Assembly (NCBI GenBank): GCA_937146765.1
Contig: CAKZRP010000037.1
Location: forward strand, 124,001 to 188,000
Reading direction: 5' to 3'
DNA from: an uncultured Paracoccaceae bacterium
GTDB lineage: Bacteria; Pseudomonadota; Alphaproteobacteria; Rhodobacterales; Rhodobacteraceae
Length of the DNA: 64,000 nucleotides
Under the pieces are notes generated by a model. It was not told the DNA's origin. It saw only the letters and a program-made list of their open reading frames with translations, and ran no database searches. Position 1 is the stretch's first letter. The number at the start of each line of letters is the position of its first letter. Positions 17,025-24,944 of the stretch are shown here, piece after piece. The position numbers were made by a program, and so were the translations under genes.

Positions 17025-19265
17025 ATGGTTGAGAACACAGAATCCGAAAGCCGGAAGCTTCTCGGGCGGCTGCGTGAGACCATGGCGAGCGATGTCGCCG
17101 GACAGGCGCGCCTCGACAAGATCACTCAGCTGATAGCCGACAGCATGGGCACCGAAGTGTGCTCGATCTATCTGTTTCGCGACGAGGAAACGCTGGAGCT
17201 TTGTGCCACCGAGGGCCTGAACCGCGAGTCCGTCCACCAGACGCGGATGCGGGTCGGCGAGGGGCTGGTGGGCCGGGTGGCTCGCACCGGCAAGGTGATC
17301 AATACCGCCGATGCGCCCAATGCGCGTGGCTTCCGCTACATGCCGGAAACGGGCGAGGAGCGTTATTCCTCCTTCCTCGGGATTCCGGTGCAGCGTCTGG
17401 GCGAGATGCTGGGCGTCTTGGTGGTGCAGTCCAAGGACCGGCGCAACTATTCCGCCGATGCGGTCTATGCGCTTGAGGTGGTCGCCATGGTGATCGCCGA
17501 GATGACCGAACTGGGCGCCTTTGTCGGCGAGGGCTCGGCGATGTCACCGCTGCACCAGCAATCGCTGCTGCTGAAAGGGACGACCGCGCAGGAGGGTGCA
17601 GCGGAGGGCCATATCTGGCTGCATGAGCCGCGCGTGGTGGTCACCAATCCGATCGCCGATGATCCGCAGCGCGAGTTGCAGCGCCTGAACGAGGCGGTGG
17701 ACGAACTGCGCGTGGGCGTGGACCGGATGCTCGAGGATACCAATGGTGGCGATAAGGAGCAGGCGCAAGTGCTTGAAACCTATCGCATGTTTGCCAACTC
17801 CAAGGGCTGGATGCGGCGCATGGAAGAGGACATCGCCCGCGGTCTCAGCGCCGAGGCTGCGGTGGAGAAGGAACAATCCCTCGCTCGCGGCCGCATGGCG
17901 CAGGTGCAGGATGCCTATCTGCGCGAACGGCTCAGCGATCTTGACGATCTCTCCAACCGGCTGCTGCGAATCCTGACCGGGCAGGGTAGGGACACCGGAG
18001 CCGAGCTGCCTGCGGACCCGATCCTTGTGGCGCGCAATATCGGCCCTGCCGAACTTCTGGAATATGGCCGCAAGCTCAAAGGGATCATCCTCGAGGAAGG
18101 TTCCGTCGGCTCCCATGCGGCCATCGTCGCGCGGGCCCTTGCGATTCCACTGGTGGTGCATGTGGGGCGGATCACCACCGAAGGGTTGAACGGCGATCAT
18201 GTTCTGGTCGACGGTGATCAGGGCGTCGTGCATCTGCGCCCCGACGATCCGGTTGTCAGCGCCTTTCGGGACAAGATCGCGATGCAGGCGCAGGCGCAGG
18301 AGCGCTATACCTCGATCCGTGAGAAACCGGCCATCACACGGGATGGCCAGCGTGTCCATCTGATGATGAATGCAGGCCTGATGGCGGATCTGCCCTCGCT
18401 CGTCAATTCCGGCGCCGAAGGGGTAGGCCTGTTCCGCACCGAGTTGCAGTTCCTCGTCCGCAACAAGATGCCGCGCCGCTCTGAACTGGTGGCGCTCTAC
18501 CAGCGGGTGCTGGAAGCGGCGGGGGGCAAGCGGGTTGTCTTCCGGACCCTCGACATCGGCTCCGACAAGGTGCTGCCCTATATGAAGCCGACCGATGAGC
18601 CGAACCCGGCCATGGGCTGGCGGGCGATCCGTGTCGGGCTCGACAAGCCGGGGGTGATGCGGATGCAGTTGCAGGCGCTGATCCGGGCGGCCAATGGCGG
18701 TCCCTTGACGGTGATGTTCCCCTTTGTCGCCCAGTTCGAGGAATACCGTCAGGCGCGCGAAGAAGTGAACAAGACCATCGAGCGCGAAAAACGCCTTGGC
18801 CATGTGCTGCCCTCCAGGATCGAGATCGGCGCCATGCTGGAAACGCCCTCGCTGGGCTTTGCGCCGCTCAAGTTCTTTGAGGAGGTCGATTTCCTCTCCA
18901 TCGGTGGCAATGATCTCAAGCAGTTCTTCTTTGCCGCCGACCGTGAGAACGAACGGGTGCGCAAACGCTACGATACGCTCAATGTCAGCTTTCTGAGCTT
19001 TATCGAGCGGATCGTGGAGCGCTGCGACATCTCCGGCACGCCGCTCAGTTTCTGCGGCGAGGATGCCGGGCGCCCGATCGAGGCGGTCTGTCTGGCCGCC
19101 ATGGGCATCCGCTATCTGTCAATGCGCCCGGCCTCGATCGGCCCGGTGAAATCGCTGCTGATGCGGGTGGATCTGGGCGAGATGCGCAAGATCATCGCTG
19201 ACGCACGTCACCGCGGCGAGCAGTCGGTCCGGCCAGCGGTGATGCAGTATCTGCGCGAAATCTGA
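17025..19265 (+). CDS. ptsP: Phosphoenolpyruvate-protein phosphotransferase PtsP (EI-Ntr)
   Basis: Enzyme I of the nitrogen PTS: takes phosphate from PEP and passes it to NPr, regulating nitrogen and potassium metabolism. The 746-residue protein has an N-terminal GAF domain (about 20-165), then the PTS N-terminal and phosphohistidine domains with GSVGSHAAIVARAL (about 360-373, active-site His), and the PEP-binding TIM barrel with LFRTELQFLV, FRTLDIGSDK and the catalytic CGEDAG near the end. The ATG at 17025 gives the usual family length. Confidence 0.96.
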   Translation: MVENTESESRKLLGRLRETMASDVAGQARLDKITQLIADSMGTEVCSIYLFRDEETLELCATEGLNRESVHQTRMRVGEGLVGRVARTGKVINTADAPNARGFRYMPETGEERYSSFLGIPVQRLGEMLGVLVVQSKDRRNYSADAVYALEVVAMVIAEMTELGAFVGEGSAMSPLHQQSLLLKGTTAQEGAAEGHIWLHEPRVVVTNPIADDPQRELQRLNEAVDELRVGVDRMLEDTNGGDKEQAQVLETYRMFANSKGWMRRMEEDIARGLSAEAAVEKEQSLARGRMAQVQDAYLRERLSDLDDLSNRLLRILTGQGRDTGAELPADPILVARNIGPAELLEYGRKLKGIILEEGSVGSHAAIVARALAIPLVVHVGRITTEGLNGDHVLVDGDQGVVHLRPDDPVVSAFRDKIAMQAQAQERYTSIREKPAITRDGQRVHLMMNAGLMADLPSLVNSGAEGVGLFRTELQFLVRNKMPRRSELVALYQRVLEAAGGKRVVFRTLDIGSDKVLPYMKPTDEPNPAMGWRAIRVGLDKPGVMRMQLQALIRAANGGPLTVMFPFVAQFEEYRQAREEVNKTIEREKRLGHVLPSRIEIGAMLETPSLGFAPLKFFEEVDFLSIGGNDLKQFFFAADRENERVRKRYDTLNVSFLSFIERIVERCDISGTPLSFCGEDAGRPIEAVCLAAMGIRYLSMRPASIGPVKSLLMRVDLGEMRKIIADARHRGEQSVRPAVMQYLREI

Positions 19266-19290
19266 ACCGGACCCCTCCTTCGTCAGGACA

Positions 19291-19325
19291 AAAAGATGGC
19301 GCTCCTTTGGGGGCGCCATCTGTCA
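19291..19325 (+). terminator. Terminator after ptsP
   Basis: Stem AGATGGCGC (19294-19302) with GCGCCATCT (19313-19321), extendable by two or three pairs, 28 bases after the ptsP stop and preceded by an A5 run. The T-run after it is poor. Confidence 0.65.
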
Positions 19326-19616
19326 TTTGTGTGGGTGGTTGGTTTTGAATATTCGACTTTAATTTCGATAACTTTGCGAAGATGTGAAATTTTTTTTCAA
19401 AATTCAACATTTCCAGCTTTTTCAGTCTCGTTTGGCTGGGACGCGCGCCAACCCCATGCGCAATGGTCTGTGTCAGGTGATGGGGTTGACGGACAACCCC
19501 AGGACCTTCCGACGGATTGGCGGGATTCCGTAAATCTGGCGAAATTGCCGTTTCAACCCCTAGGCGCAAGGTCCGCTTCGGATATGATCGCCGCGATTGA
19601 GGAGAGGAAACAAGCC
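19326..19616. other. AT-rich upstream region of the TPP enzyme gene
   Basis: Positions 19330-19430 are markedly AT-rich compared with the rest of the window (for example AAATTTTTTTTCAAAATTC at 19387-19405). No gene is recognised. The region probably holds the promoter of the TPP enzyme gene, or a binding site for a nucleoid protein. Confidence 0.45.
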
Positions 19617-21329
19617 ATGTCGAGTGATGCAGCACCGAGCCAAGCCGCTGAGGCCCGCAGTGGTGGACGGATTCTGGCGGACCAGCTGAGGATCCTGGGC
19701 GCGGATACCATCTATTGCGTGCCGGGGGAGAGCTATCTTGAGCTGCTCGACGGGCTCTTCGCTCATCAGGAGGCGATCAATGTGGTCACCTGCCGCCACG
19801 AATCCGGTGCCTCCAACATGGCGGATGCCTATGGCAAGCTCACTGGTCGACCGGGGATCTGCGCGGTGACGCGGGGGCCGGGGGCCACCAATGCCTCCAA
19901 CGGGGTGCATACCGCCTTTCAGGATTCGACGCCGATGATCCTGCTGATCGGGCAAGTCGGTCGTGACATGGTTGACCGTGAAGCCTTTCAGGAGATCGAC
20001 TATCGCCGCATGTTCGGTCAGATGGCGAAATGGGTGGCCCAGATCGACGATGCCGCCCGGATACCGGAATATATGGCCCGCGCCTGGAAAACCGCTTTGT
20101 CGGGGCGACCCGGGCCGGTCGTTCTGGCGCTGCCCGAAGACATGCTGACCGATGTGGTGAGTGTCGCGGATCTCCGGGTCACCCCGCGCGCCCGGCCGGC
20201 CCCGCAGGCGCAGGATATTGCCACCCTGCAAAAGATGATCGCCGCCGCAGAACGTCCGATGTTGATGGTGGGCGGCCCAGGCTGGAGCGCCGCCTGCGCC
20301 GCCAAGGCGATGGAGTTTGCCGAGCGGCTCGGCCTGCCGGTGACCACCTCGTTTCGCAGTCAGGACTATGTGGACAATGGCCACGACAACTATGTCGGAC
20401 CGGTGGGCATCGCGCCAATTCCCAATCTGCGCAAGAGGTTGCGCGAAGAGGTTGATCTGCTGATCGTGGTAGGCCCACGGCTGGGCGAGATGACCACCCA
20501 GGGCTATGCGCTGATCGACATCCCGCATCCGCAGATGACCTTCGTGCATGTGCATCCCGGCGCCGAGGAACTGGGACAGGTTTATCAACCGGACCTGTCG
20601 ATCCAGTCGGACCCGGAATTGTTCTTTGATGCCGCCGATGTGATCTCTGTGCCCGAGGGGCCCTATGTCTGGGCCGATTGGCTGCAGGCGCAACGGGCCG
20701 ACTACCTTCAGTTCCAGATCCCGACCGAGGTGCCCGGGCCGGTCAACATGGGCCATGTGGTGCGCCATATGAGCGAGGTTCTGCCGCAGGACACCATCTT
20801 TACCAACGGGGCCGGGAATTACACCGTCTGGCTGCATCGGTTCCACCAGCACCGCGCCTATCGCACCCAGCTGGCTCCGACCAGTGGCTCCATGGGCTAT
20901 GGGGTGCCGGCGGCGGTTGCGGCCAAGTTGCAGCATCCGGACCGCACGGTTGTGGCGATGGCGGGGGATGGTTGTTTCATGATGACCTCGCAGGAGCTGG
21001 CGACGGCGGCCCAGCATGGCGCTGATGTGATCTACATCGTGGTCAACAACGGCATGTATGGCACCATCCGAATGCATCAGGAGCGCCACCACCCCGGCAA
21101 GGTCATCGCCACTCAATTGGTGAACCCGGACTTCGTCGCCTATGCGGCGGCTTTCGGGATCGCTGGGGAGAGGGTTCTGGCGACCCAGGACTTCCCTGCC
21201 GCGCTGAAACGGGCCCAGGCCTGCAAAGGTGGGTATCTTATTGAGATCGTGGTCGACCCAGAGGCGTTGACGCCGGTGCAGTCGCTGTCCGCCATCCGGG
21301 CGGAAGGTGCCGCGCAGCAAAGGGGCTGA
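19617..21329 (+). CDS. Thiamine-diphosphate enzyme, acetolactate-synthase-like
   Basis: A 570-residue three-domain TPP enzyme of the acetolactate synthase/benzoylformate decarboxylase superfamily. The catalytic glutamate is in CRHESGASNMADAYGKLTG (near residue 63), and the TPP/Mg motif GDGCFMMTSQEL...NNGMYG begins near residue 450. It lacks a linked small regulatory subunit, so biosynthetic IlvB is unlikely. The actual substrate is unknown. The ATG at 19617 follows GAGGAGAGG. A GST gene follows on the same strand after 133 bases, which may hint at a detoxification or catabolic role (inference). Confidence 0.85.
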   Translation: MSSDAAPSQAAEARSGGRILADQLRILGADTIYCVPGESYLELLDGLFAHQEAINVVTCRHESGASNMADAYGKLTGRPGICAVTRGPGATNASNGVHTAFQDSTPMILLIGQVGRDMVDREAFQEIDYRRMFGQMAKWVAQIDDAARIPEYMARAWKTALSGRPGPVVLALPEDMLTDVVSVADLRVTPRARPAPQAQDIATLQKMIAAAERPMLMVGGPGWSAACAAKAMEFAERLGLPVTTSFRSQDYVDNGHDNYVGPVGIAPIPNLRKRLREEVDLLIVVGPRLGEMTTQGYALIDIPHPQMTFVHVHPGAEELGQVYQPDLSIQSDPELFFDAADVISVPEGPYVWADWLQAQRADYLQFQIPTEVPGPVNMGHVVRHMSEVLPQDTIFTNGAGNYTVWLHRFHQHRAYRTQLAPTSGSMGYGVPAAVAAKLQHPDRTVVAMAGDGCFMMTSQELATAAQHGADVIYIVVNNGMYGTIRMHQERHHPGKVIATQLVNPDFVAYAAAFGIAGERVLATQDFPAALKRAQACKGGYLIEIVVDPEALTPVQSLSAIRAEGAAQQRG

Positions 21330-21462
21330 GCGCAAAGCCTTTGCTGTTCTCCTGCGGCCCGCGCACCTCGGGCCCGTGTCCCTTTGACCATTGACGTCGC
21401 GGGCATGTCGGCATCATGCTGCGCCGCAGGGCACCACCCCTGCTGCCCCGGAGAGCTGCCCG

Positions 21463-22086
21463 ATGATTGACCTTTACACCTGGAATACGCCGAATGGCCG
21501 CAAGGTCTCGATCCTGCTGGAGGAATTGGGGGTGCCTTATTCCGTGCATCCCATCGATATCACCAAGGGCGAGCAGATGGAGCCGGAGTTCCTCGCGCTC
21601 AGCCCGAACAACAAGATCCCGGCGATCCGCGACCGCGAAACCGGCGTGCGCCTGATGGAATCGGGGGCGATCCTGATCTATCTGGCGGAGAAATACGGCC
21701 AGTTCCTGCCTTCGGAACAACGGATCGAGATCTACGAATGGCTGATGTGGCAAATGGCCGGTTTCGGCCCGATGCTGGGTCAAGCCCACCATTTCCTGAA
21801 GTACAATCCCGGCAAGGCGCCCTATGCCGAGACCCGATATGCCGAAGAAGCCCGGCGTCTCTATGGCGTACTTGACCGCCATCTGGAGGGAAGGGACTAT
21901 ATCGTTGGCGATTATTGCATTGCGGATATCGCCTGCTGGCCCTGGGCCTCGCGCCACGAGTGGCAGCAGATCGACCTGCGTGACTACCCGCAGGTGCGCA
22001 AGTGGTACCAGAGGATCGCCGCCCGCCCGGCCGTGCAGCGCGGCTACCACGTGCCCGACCATGTGAACGAGATCCCGGTCGGCTAG
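21463..22086 (+). CDS. Glutathione S-transferase, YfcG/YghU-like
   Basis: A 207-residue GST: thioredoxin-like N-terminal domain (1-80) beginning MIDLYTWNTPNGRKVSILLE, cis-proline region NNKIPAI (about 47-53), and SGAILIYLAEKYG (about 67-79) for glutathione binding; all-helical C-terminal domain with the IADIACWPW motif (about 153-161). The TWNTPNGRK start is characteristic of nu-class (YfcG-type) disulphide-bond reductases. The ATG at 21463 is clear. The gene is the last one before the scrambled segment at 22.1-23.6 kb. Confidence 0.92.
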   Translation: MIDLYTWNTPNGRKVSILLEELGVPYSVHPIDITKGEQMEPEFLALSPNNKIPAIRDRETGVRLMESGAILIYLAEKYGQFLPSEQRIEIYEWLMWQMAGFGPMLGQAHHFLKYNPGKAPYAETRYAEEARRLYGVLDRHLEGRDYIVGDYCIADIACWPWASRHEWQQIDLRDYPQVRKWYQRIAARPAVQRGYHVPDHVNEIPVG

Positions 22087-22094
22087 GGGCCCGC

Positions 22095-22109
22095 TCCCTG
22101 TCACAGGGA
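22095..22109. terminator. Short hairpin after the GST gene
   Basis: TCCCTGT (22095-22101) and ACAGGGA (22103-22109) form a 7-bp stem 8 bases after the GST stop and 15 bases before the end of the minus-strand acyltransferase fragment. No T-run. Confidence 0.4.
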
Positions 22110-22123
22110 CCGGAGGTCGTAGA

Positions 22124-22278
22124 TCAGCTCTTGCGCACCAGAGGGGCTGCCGGATTGCCTACCACCGTGGCATTGGCGGGGACGCTCTTGGTGACGACGG
22201 CGCCCATGCCAACCACTGCCCCGGCGCCAATAACGGTGGGGTTATCGGGCGTGCCTTGTTTGATCACTGTCTCTGGAC
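22124..22278 (-). pseudogene. C-terminal fragment of a hexapeptide-repeat acyltransferase
   Basis: The last ~50 codons of a left-handed beta-helix acyltransferase (TVIGAGAVVGMGAVVTKSVP, then ANATVVGNPAAPLVRKS and stop at 22124). The hexapeptide pattern and VVGNPAAPL ending are typical of sugar O/N-acyltransferases of the NeuD/PglD/LpxA kind. The 5' part is missing: the dead insertion sequence starts at about 22279 and its far side holds unrelated integrase sequence. Such genes often belong to surface-polysaccharide clusters, so this may be the remains of one. Confidence 0.75.
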
Positions 22279-23009
22279 GTTGTTGCAGAACTGCTGGCTG
22301 AGGGGTGAGTGTCCCTTTCCCGTTCAGGTTTAGGCCACGCGGACGACCTCGGCGGTGCCGAGCACGTTGAAGCGGTTGATGAGTGCGACGCGGATGTGGA
22401 TTTCGGCGGTCTGGCGGTCTGGGTCTCTCGCGGCGATGCGCTCCCCGAAGGCTTTCAGGCATCGCATCTTGGCCTCCACGCGGCTGCGGGCGTGGTATCC
22501 GGTCCACCGCTTCCAGAACGCCCGACCGAAGTGACGCCTGGCGCGGAGGGTTTCGTTGCGCGCCTTGGCAGCCGGGCAGTCTTCTTTCCAAGCCCGACCG
22601 TTCCTTCGGATGGGTATGATCGCCGTGCCGCCACGTGCGATGATGGCGCCATGGCAGCGACGCGTGTCCTAGGCTCCATCGGCAGTTACGGTGCCGATGT
22701 CCTCGTCCTCGGGGATCTGGCCCAACAGGTCCGGCAGGACGGGGCTGTCCACTGCCCGGCAGTGGTTTGCGCAGCACAACCATGAGAGGGCGCCGTCGCC
22801 AAGAAACTTGATGCCGGTGCTGTCCACCAGCAGGTTCAGCGGCCCGCCGGCGCGGCGATAGGGGATCTGCACCTTGAGGGTTCGATGGGCTTACGCGGCC
22901 CCACTGGGGCCACGGTCCCATCTCACTCTGTCTGCGGCACAGCGTCGAGTAGTCCGGAACGGGCCAGTCCAGCCCTGCCAAGCGCAGGAGGCTCGCGACC
23001 ATCCCGTTC

Positions 23010-23043
23010 GCCAGTGGGCTCGGACCAATGGCGCCTCACTGGC
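23010..23043. repeat. 34-bp hairpin insert, copy A, in the dead transposase
   Basis: Stem GCCAGTG/CACTGGC (23010-23016 with 23037-23043) around a conserved GCTCGGACCAATGGCGC centre. Removing 37 bases (23009-23045) restores the transposase frame. Copy B lies exactly 205 bases away. Confidence 0.7.
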
Positions 23044-23214
23044 TCACTCTGCCTGAGCGGCAACTTGAACAGAACCTTGATGGATAGGCAGAACTGGATC
23101 GCGGCATTCGAAAAGACCGGCGGGCGCCCCGGGCGTCCCTCATCCGGCGCGAGCCAAGTCATCTCCTTGTCCAGCCAGATCAGCAGTGACCCGCGCTTCC
23201 TGAGCGCATCCCTC

Positions 23215-23248
23215 GCCATTGTGCTCGGACCAATGGCGCATCAATGGC
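23215..23248. repeat. 34-bp hairpin insert, copy B, in the dead transposase
   Basis: Stem GCCATTG/CAATGGC (23215-23221 with 23242-23248) with the same centre as copy A. All four differences from copy A fall in two base-paired positions and keep pairing. It interrupts the transposase between its STY and RDALRKRG segments. Confidence 0.7.
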
Positions 23249-23365
23249 TCGATAGGTGGACCAGTTCGTAGTGCGGTAGCGGGCGGGCTTGGGCTTGCTC
23301 ATGCCGCTCGTCTAACCGAATGGATTCGTGATGTGAATCCTTCACGGTAGAAGTTCTGCAACACC

Positions 23366-23533
23366 ACCACGCGCTTGCTTCGGGTTGGTCTTTCACTGTC
23401 GCAAATTGCGGGCTGCATGGGGTGGTCGCTGCGCACGGCGGCGGCAATGATCGAGCGCTATGCGCAGGTTTCGCCGAGCGAAACGGATGACGTCTTGACG
23501 CTGCTGAGTGCCGAGCGAAAGGGCAGAGCATGA
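23366..23533 (+). pseudogene. C-terminal tail of a tyrosine-type integrase
   Basis: An open frame with no start, entering from the IS end and stopping at TGA 23531-23533. It reads GLSLSQIAGCMGWSLRTAAA, then MIERYAQVSPSETDD and ...LLSAERKGRA. The G-W-S...A..MIxRYA pattern resembles the last helix and catalytic-tyrosine region of phage/island integrases of alphaproteobacteria. It ends 73 bases from the 3' end of tRNA-Cys, the usual position of an island integrase. The assignment rests on pattern memory of a short stretch. Confidence 0.6.
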
Positions 23534-23606
23534 ACAAAAATATAAAACGGATTGTAAAATGCCCTTTTGTGTCCGGGCGCTTAAAGTCTAAGTGCTTGAT
23601 TTTGTT

Positions 23607-23680
23607 TGGAGGCGAGTACCGGAATCGAACCGGTGTACACGGATTTGCAATCCGCTGCGTCACCACTCCGCCAACTCGCC
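23607..23680 (-). tRNA. tRNA-Cys (GCA)
   Basis: Minus-strand cloverleaf: acceptor stem GGCGAGT (from 23680) with ACTCGCC (23617-23611), anticodon loop TTGCAAA with GCA, T-loop GGTTCGATTCC, and an encoded CCA (23609-23607). Its 3' end faces the integrase tail and the dead IS, which suggests it served as an attachment site. Confidence 0.96.
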
Positions 23681-23753
23681 TGACCGATGGTGTGAGGCGT
23701 GATTAATCATATGCCGCCGACCGGCGCAAGGGGCCAATTGCATTTTGCAGGCT

Positions 23754-24491
23754 TCACGTGACGGGGGAGGTTCCCGGGCGTGTCTCTGCCATCGTCGCTG
23801 GGGAGGAGGCTGTCGCGCGGATGGCGTCGGCGATCAGTCTTGGCGTGCCGGGGAGGGCACCAAGGACGGGCAGGATTTCCCCTCGGAAACCGGCCTTGGC
23901 AAGAGCGGTGGGAATATCCTCGCGGACATGGGCGCCGGATTGGGCAAAAAACGGCAGGCAGAGGGCGCGCGCGGCAAGGGGACGGGCTGACTCTGCGATG
24001 AAAGGAGCTTGCTCCACAAAGCCGGTGCTCAGGCGCAAGTCGGGGACAAGTCGCCGCAAGCGCGCGGCGAAATCCTCTGCCGCCTCGGCTGCGCGCGGGC
24101 CACGGGCGGACCCATGGGCCGCCAGCAGTATCTCTGTGTCTTCCAAGCACCAGCCGCGGGTCGTCAGGGCCTCATGCAGGGCCGTGACGGTCATCTGCGC
24201 CAAGGCGGGGTCGAGCCCGAAGGGCGTTGCCATCTGGTAGCTGTAACCCTTGAGACGCTCAGGCAGGACCCGGGCGGTAAACCAGCCCCTCGCCATGAAG
24301 AAGGGATAGATCACTGCCCCCTCGGCCATGGCTGCTTCGAGGAAGCCACGGGAGGAAAGCGTGGCGGAACGGACTTCCCAGCCGGGCAAATGGTCCTGCA
24401 CCGCGGCTGCAACCGCCGCAAGATGGATCTCGGGCGGGGCAGGGGCCGAGGGCTGGCCGTGAGAGGTAAGGAGGGCGATCGGGCGTGTCAT
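23754..24491 (-). CDS. CbiX/sirohydrochlorin-chelatase-like protein
   Basis: A 245-residue protein of the CbiX superfamily with two half-domains: the first begins RPIALLTSHGQPS (His near residue 10), the second has LLAAHGSARGPRA (about 123-135). CbiX-type enzymes insert cobalt or iron into sirohydrochlorin for B12 or siroheme. No cobalamin or nitrite-reductase gene is nearby, so the substrate is open. I used the ATG at 24491 (MTRPIALL); the upstream part of the frame is not family-like. It lies between tRNA-Cys and tRNA-Gly. Confidence 0.72.
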   Translation of the reverse strand: MTRPIALLTSHGQPSAPAPPEIHLAAVAAAVQDHLPGWEVRSATLSSRGFLEAAMAEGAVIYPFFMARGWFTARVLPERLKGYSYQMATPFGLDPALAQMTVTALHEALTTRGWCLEDTEILLAAHGSARGPRAAEAAEDFAARLRRLVPDLRLSTGFVEQAPFIAESARPLAARALCLPFFAQSGAHVREDIPTALAKAGFRGEILPVLGALPGTPRLIADAIRATASSPATMAETRPGTSPVT

Positions 24492-24654
24492 GGGGTCTGT
24501 TTGCAGGAGGTCTCCGGCAAATCTAGGGGCGGACCTCGGGAAAGGAAAGCCGTGCAGGCCGGCCCTCTGGCCACCGGAAGGGGCAAGAGCGGTCAAAAAC
24601 GCCGCTTAGGTGGTTGACGGCGAAAAATCCTTCACTTAAACAGCGCGATACGAA

Positions 24655-24728
24655 GCGGGTATGGTGAAATGGTATCATAAGAGCCTTCCAAGCTTAAGGC
24701 GCGGGTTCGATTCCCGCTACCCGCTCCA
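24655..24728 (+). tRNA. tRNA-Gly (TCC)
   Basis: Cloverleaf with acceptor GCGGGTA/TACCCGC, D-loop GGTGAAATGGTATC, anticodon loop CTTCCAA with TCC, T-loop GGGTTCGATTCCC and encoded CCA (24726-24728). Three direct copies of GACAGATCCAA follow at 24740-24777. Confidence 0.97.
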
Positions 24729-24739
24729 AACCTTCCCCC

Positions 24740-24777
24740 GACAGATCCAAGCAGACAGATCCAAACTGACAGATCCA
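24740..24777 (+). repeat. Three short direct repeats after tRNA-Gly
   Basis: GACAGATCCAA occurs three times, with starts 14-15 bases apart, directly downstream of the tRNA. No T-rich terminator follows. It may be a slippage product or a remnant of tRNA-proximal insertion. The function is unknown. Confidence 0.5.
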
Positions 24778-24944
24778 ATAAGTCCTGATCGAAAGGTCAG
24801 CCCGCCGGCAGTTCGCCCCTGCGGCGATTGTTCCCGGCAGGTTGGGCAATGTGGCCTTGACCTGCGGCAGGGGGGCGGCCATGACACTGCGGGACGGGGT
24901 GCGGGCGTCTGACGTCCCGGCCGGAAGAGACTGAAGGAACCCTC

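Larger units (their letters stand above)
22330..23302 (-). pseudogene. Broken IS5-family transposase
   Basis: Begins at ATG 23302 (MSKPKPARYRTTNWSTY) and ends at TAA 22330. Recognisable pieces in different frames are RKRGSLLIWLDKEMTW and SNAAIQFCLSIKVLF (N-terminal region), MVASLLRLAGLDWPVPDYST, GGPLNLLVDSTGIKFLGDG (DDE-domain start), and SPVLPDLLGQIPEDEDIGTV followed by TADGA. About 40 codons after FLGDG are missing, frameshifts occur near 22670, and two ~37-bp hairpin inserts interrupt it at 23009-23045 and 23214-23250. It cannot make a working enzyme. Confidence 0.85.
22279..23366 (-). mobile_element. Decayed IS5-family insertion sequence
   Basis: The ends share TGTTGCAGAACT in inverted orientation (22281-22292 and, reversed, 23353-23364). 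Between them lies a minus-strand IS5-type transposase broken by frameshifts, a deletion and two short hairpin insertions. No target-site duplication is visible, and the sequences on the two sides belong to different genes, so the element has taken part in a rearrangement or deletion. Confidence 0.8.

Noticed and set aside
19330..19430. AT-rich tract as a foreign insertion or origin of replication
   Set aside because: It is only about 100 bases, has no repeats, DnaA-box cluster or adjacent replication genes. An upstream promoter region is enough to explain it.
23709..24654. Whether the tRNA-Cys to tRNA-Gly interval is an inserted island
   Set aside because: The CbiX-like gene between them is intact with normal base composition. 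No repeated tRNA end or integrase is seen on this side.
24740..24777. Three spaced copies of GACAGATCCAA as a CRISPR-like array
   Set aside because: The repeats are only 11 bases, spacers are 3-4 bases, there are only three units and no cas genes. This looks like slippage or a local duplication.
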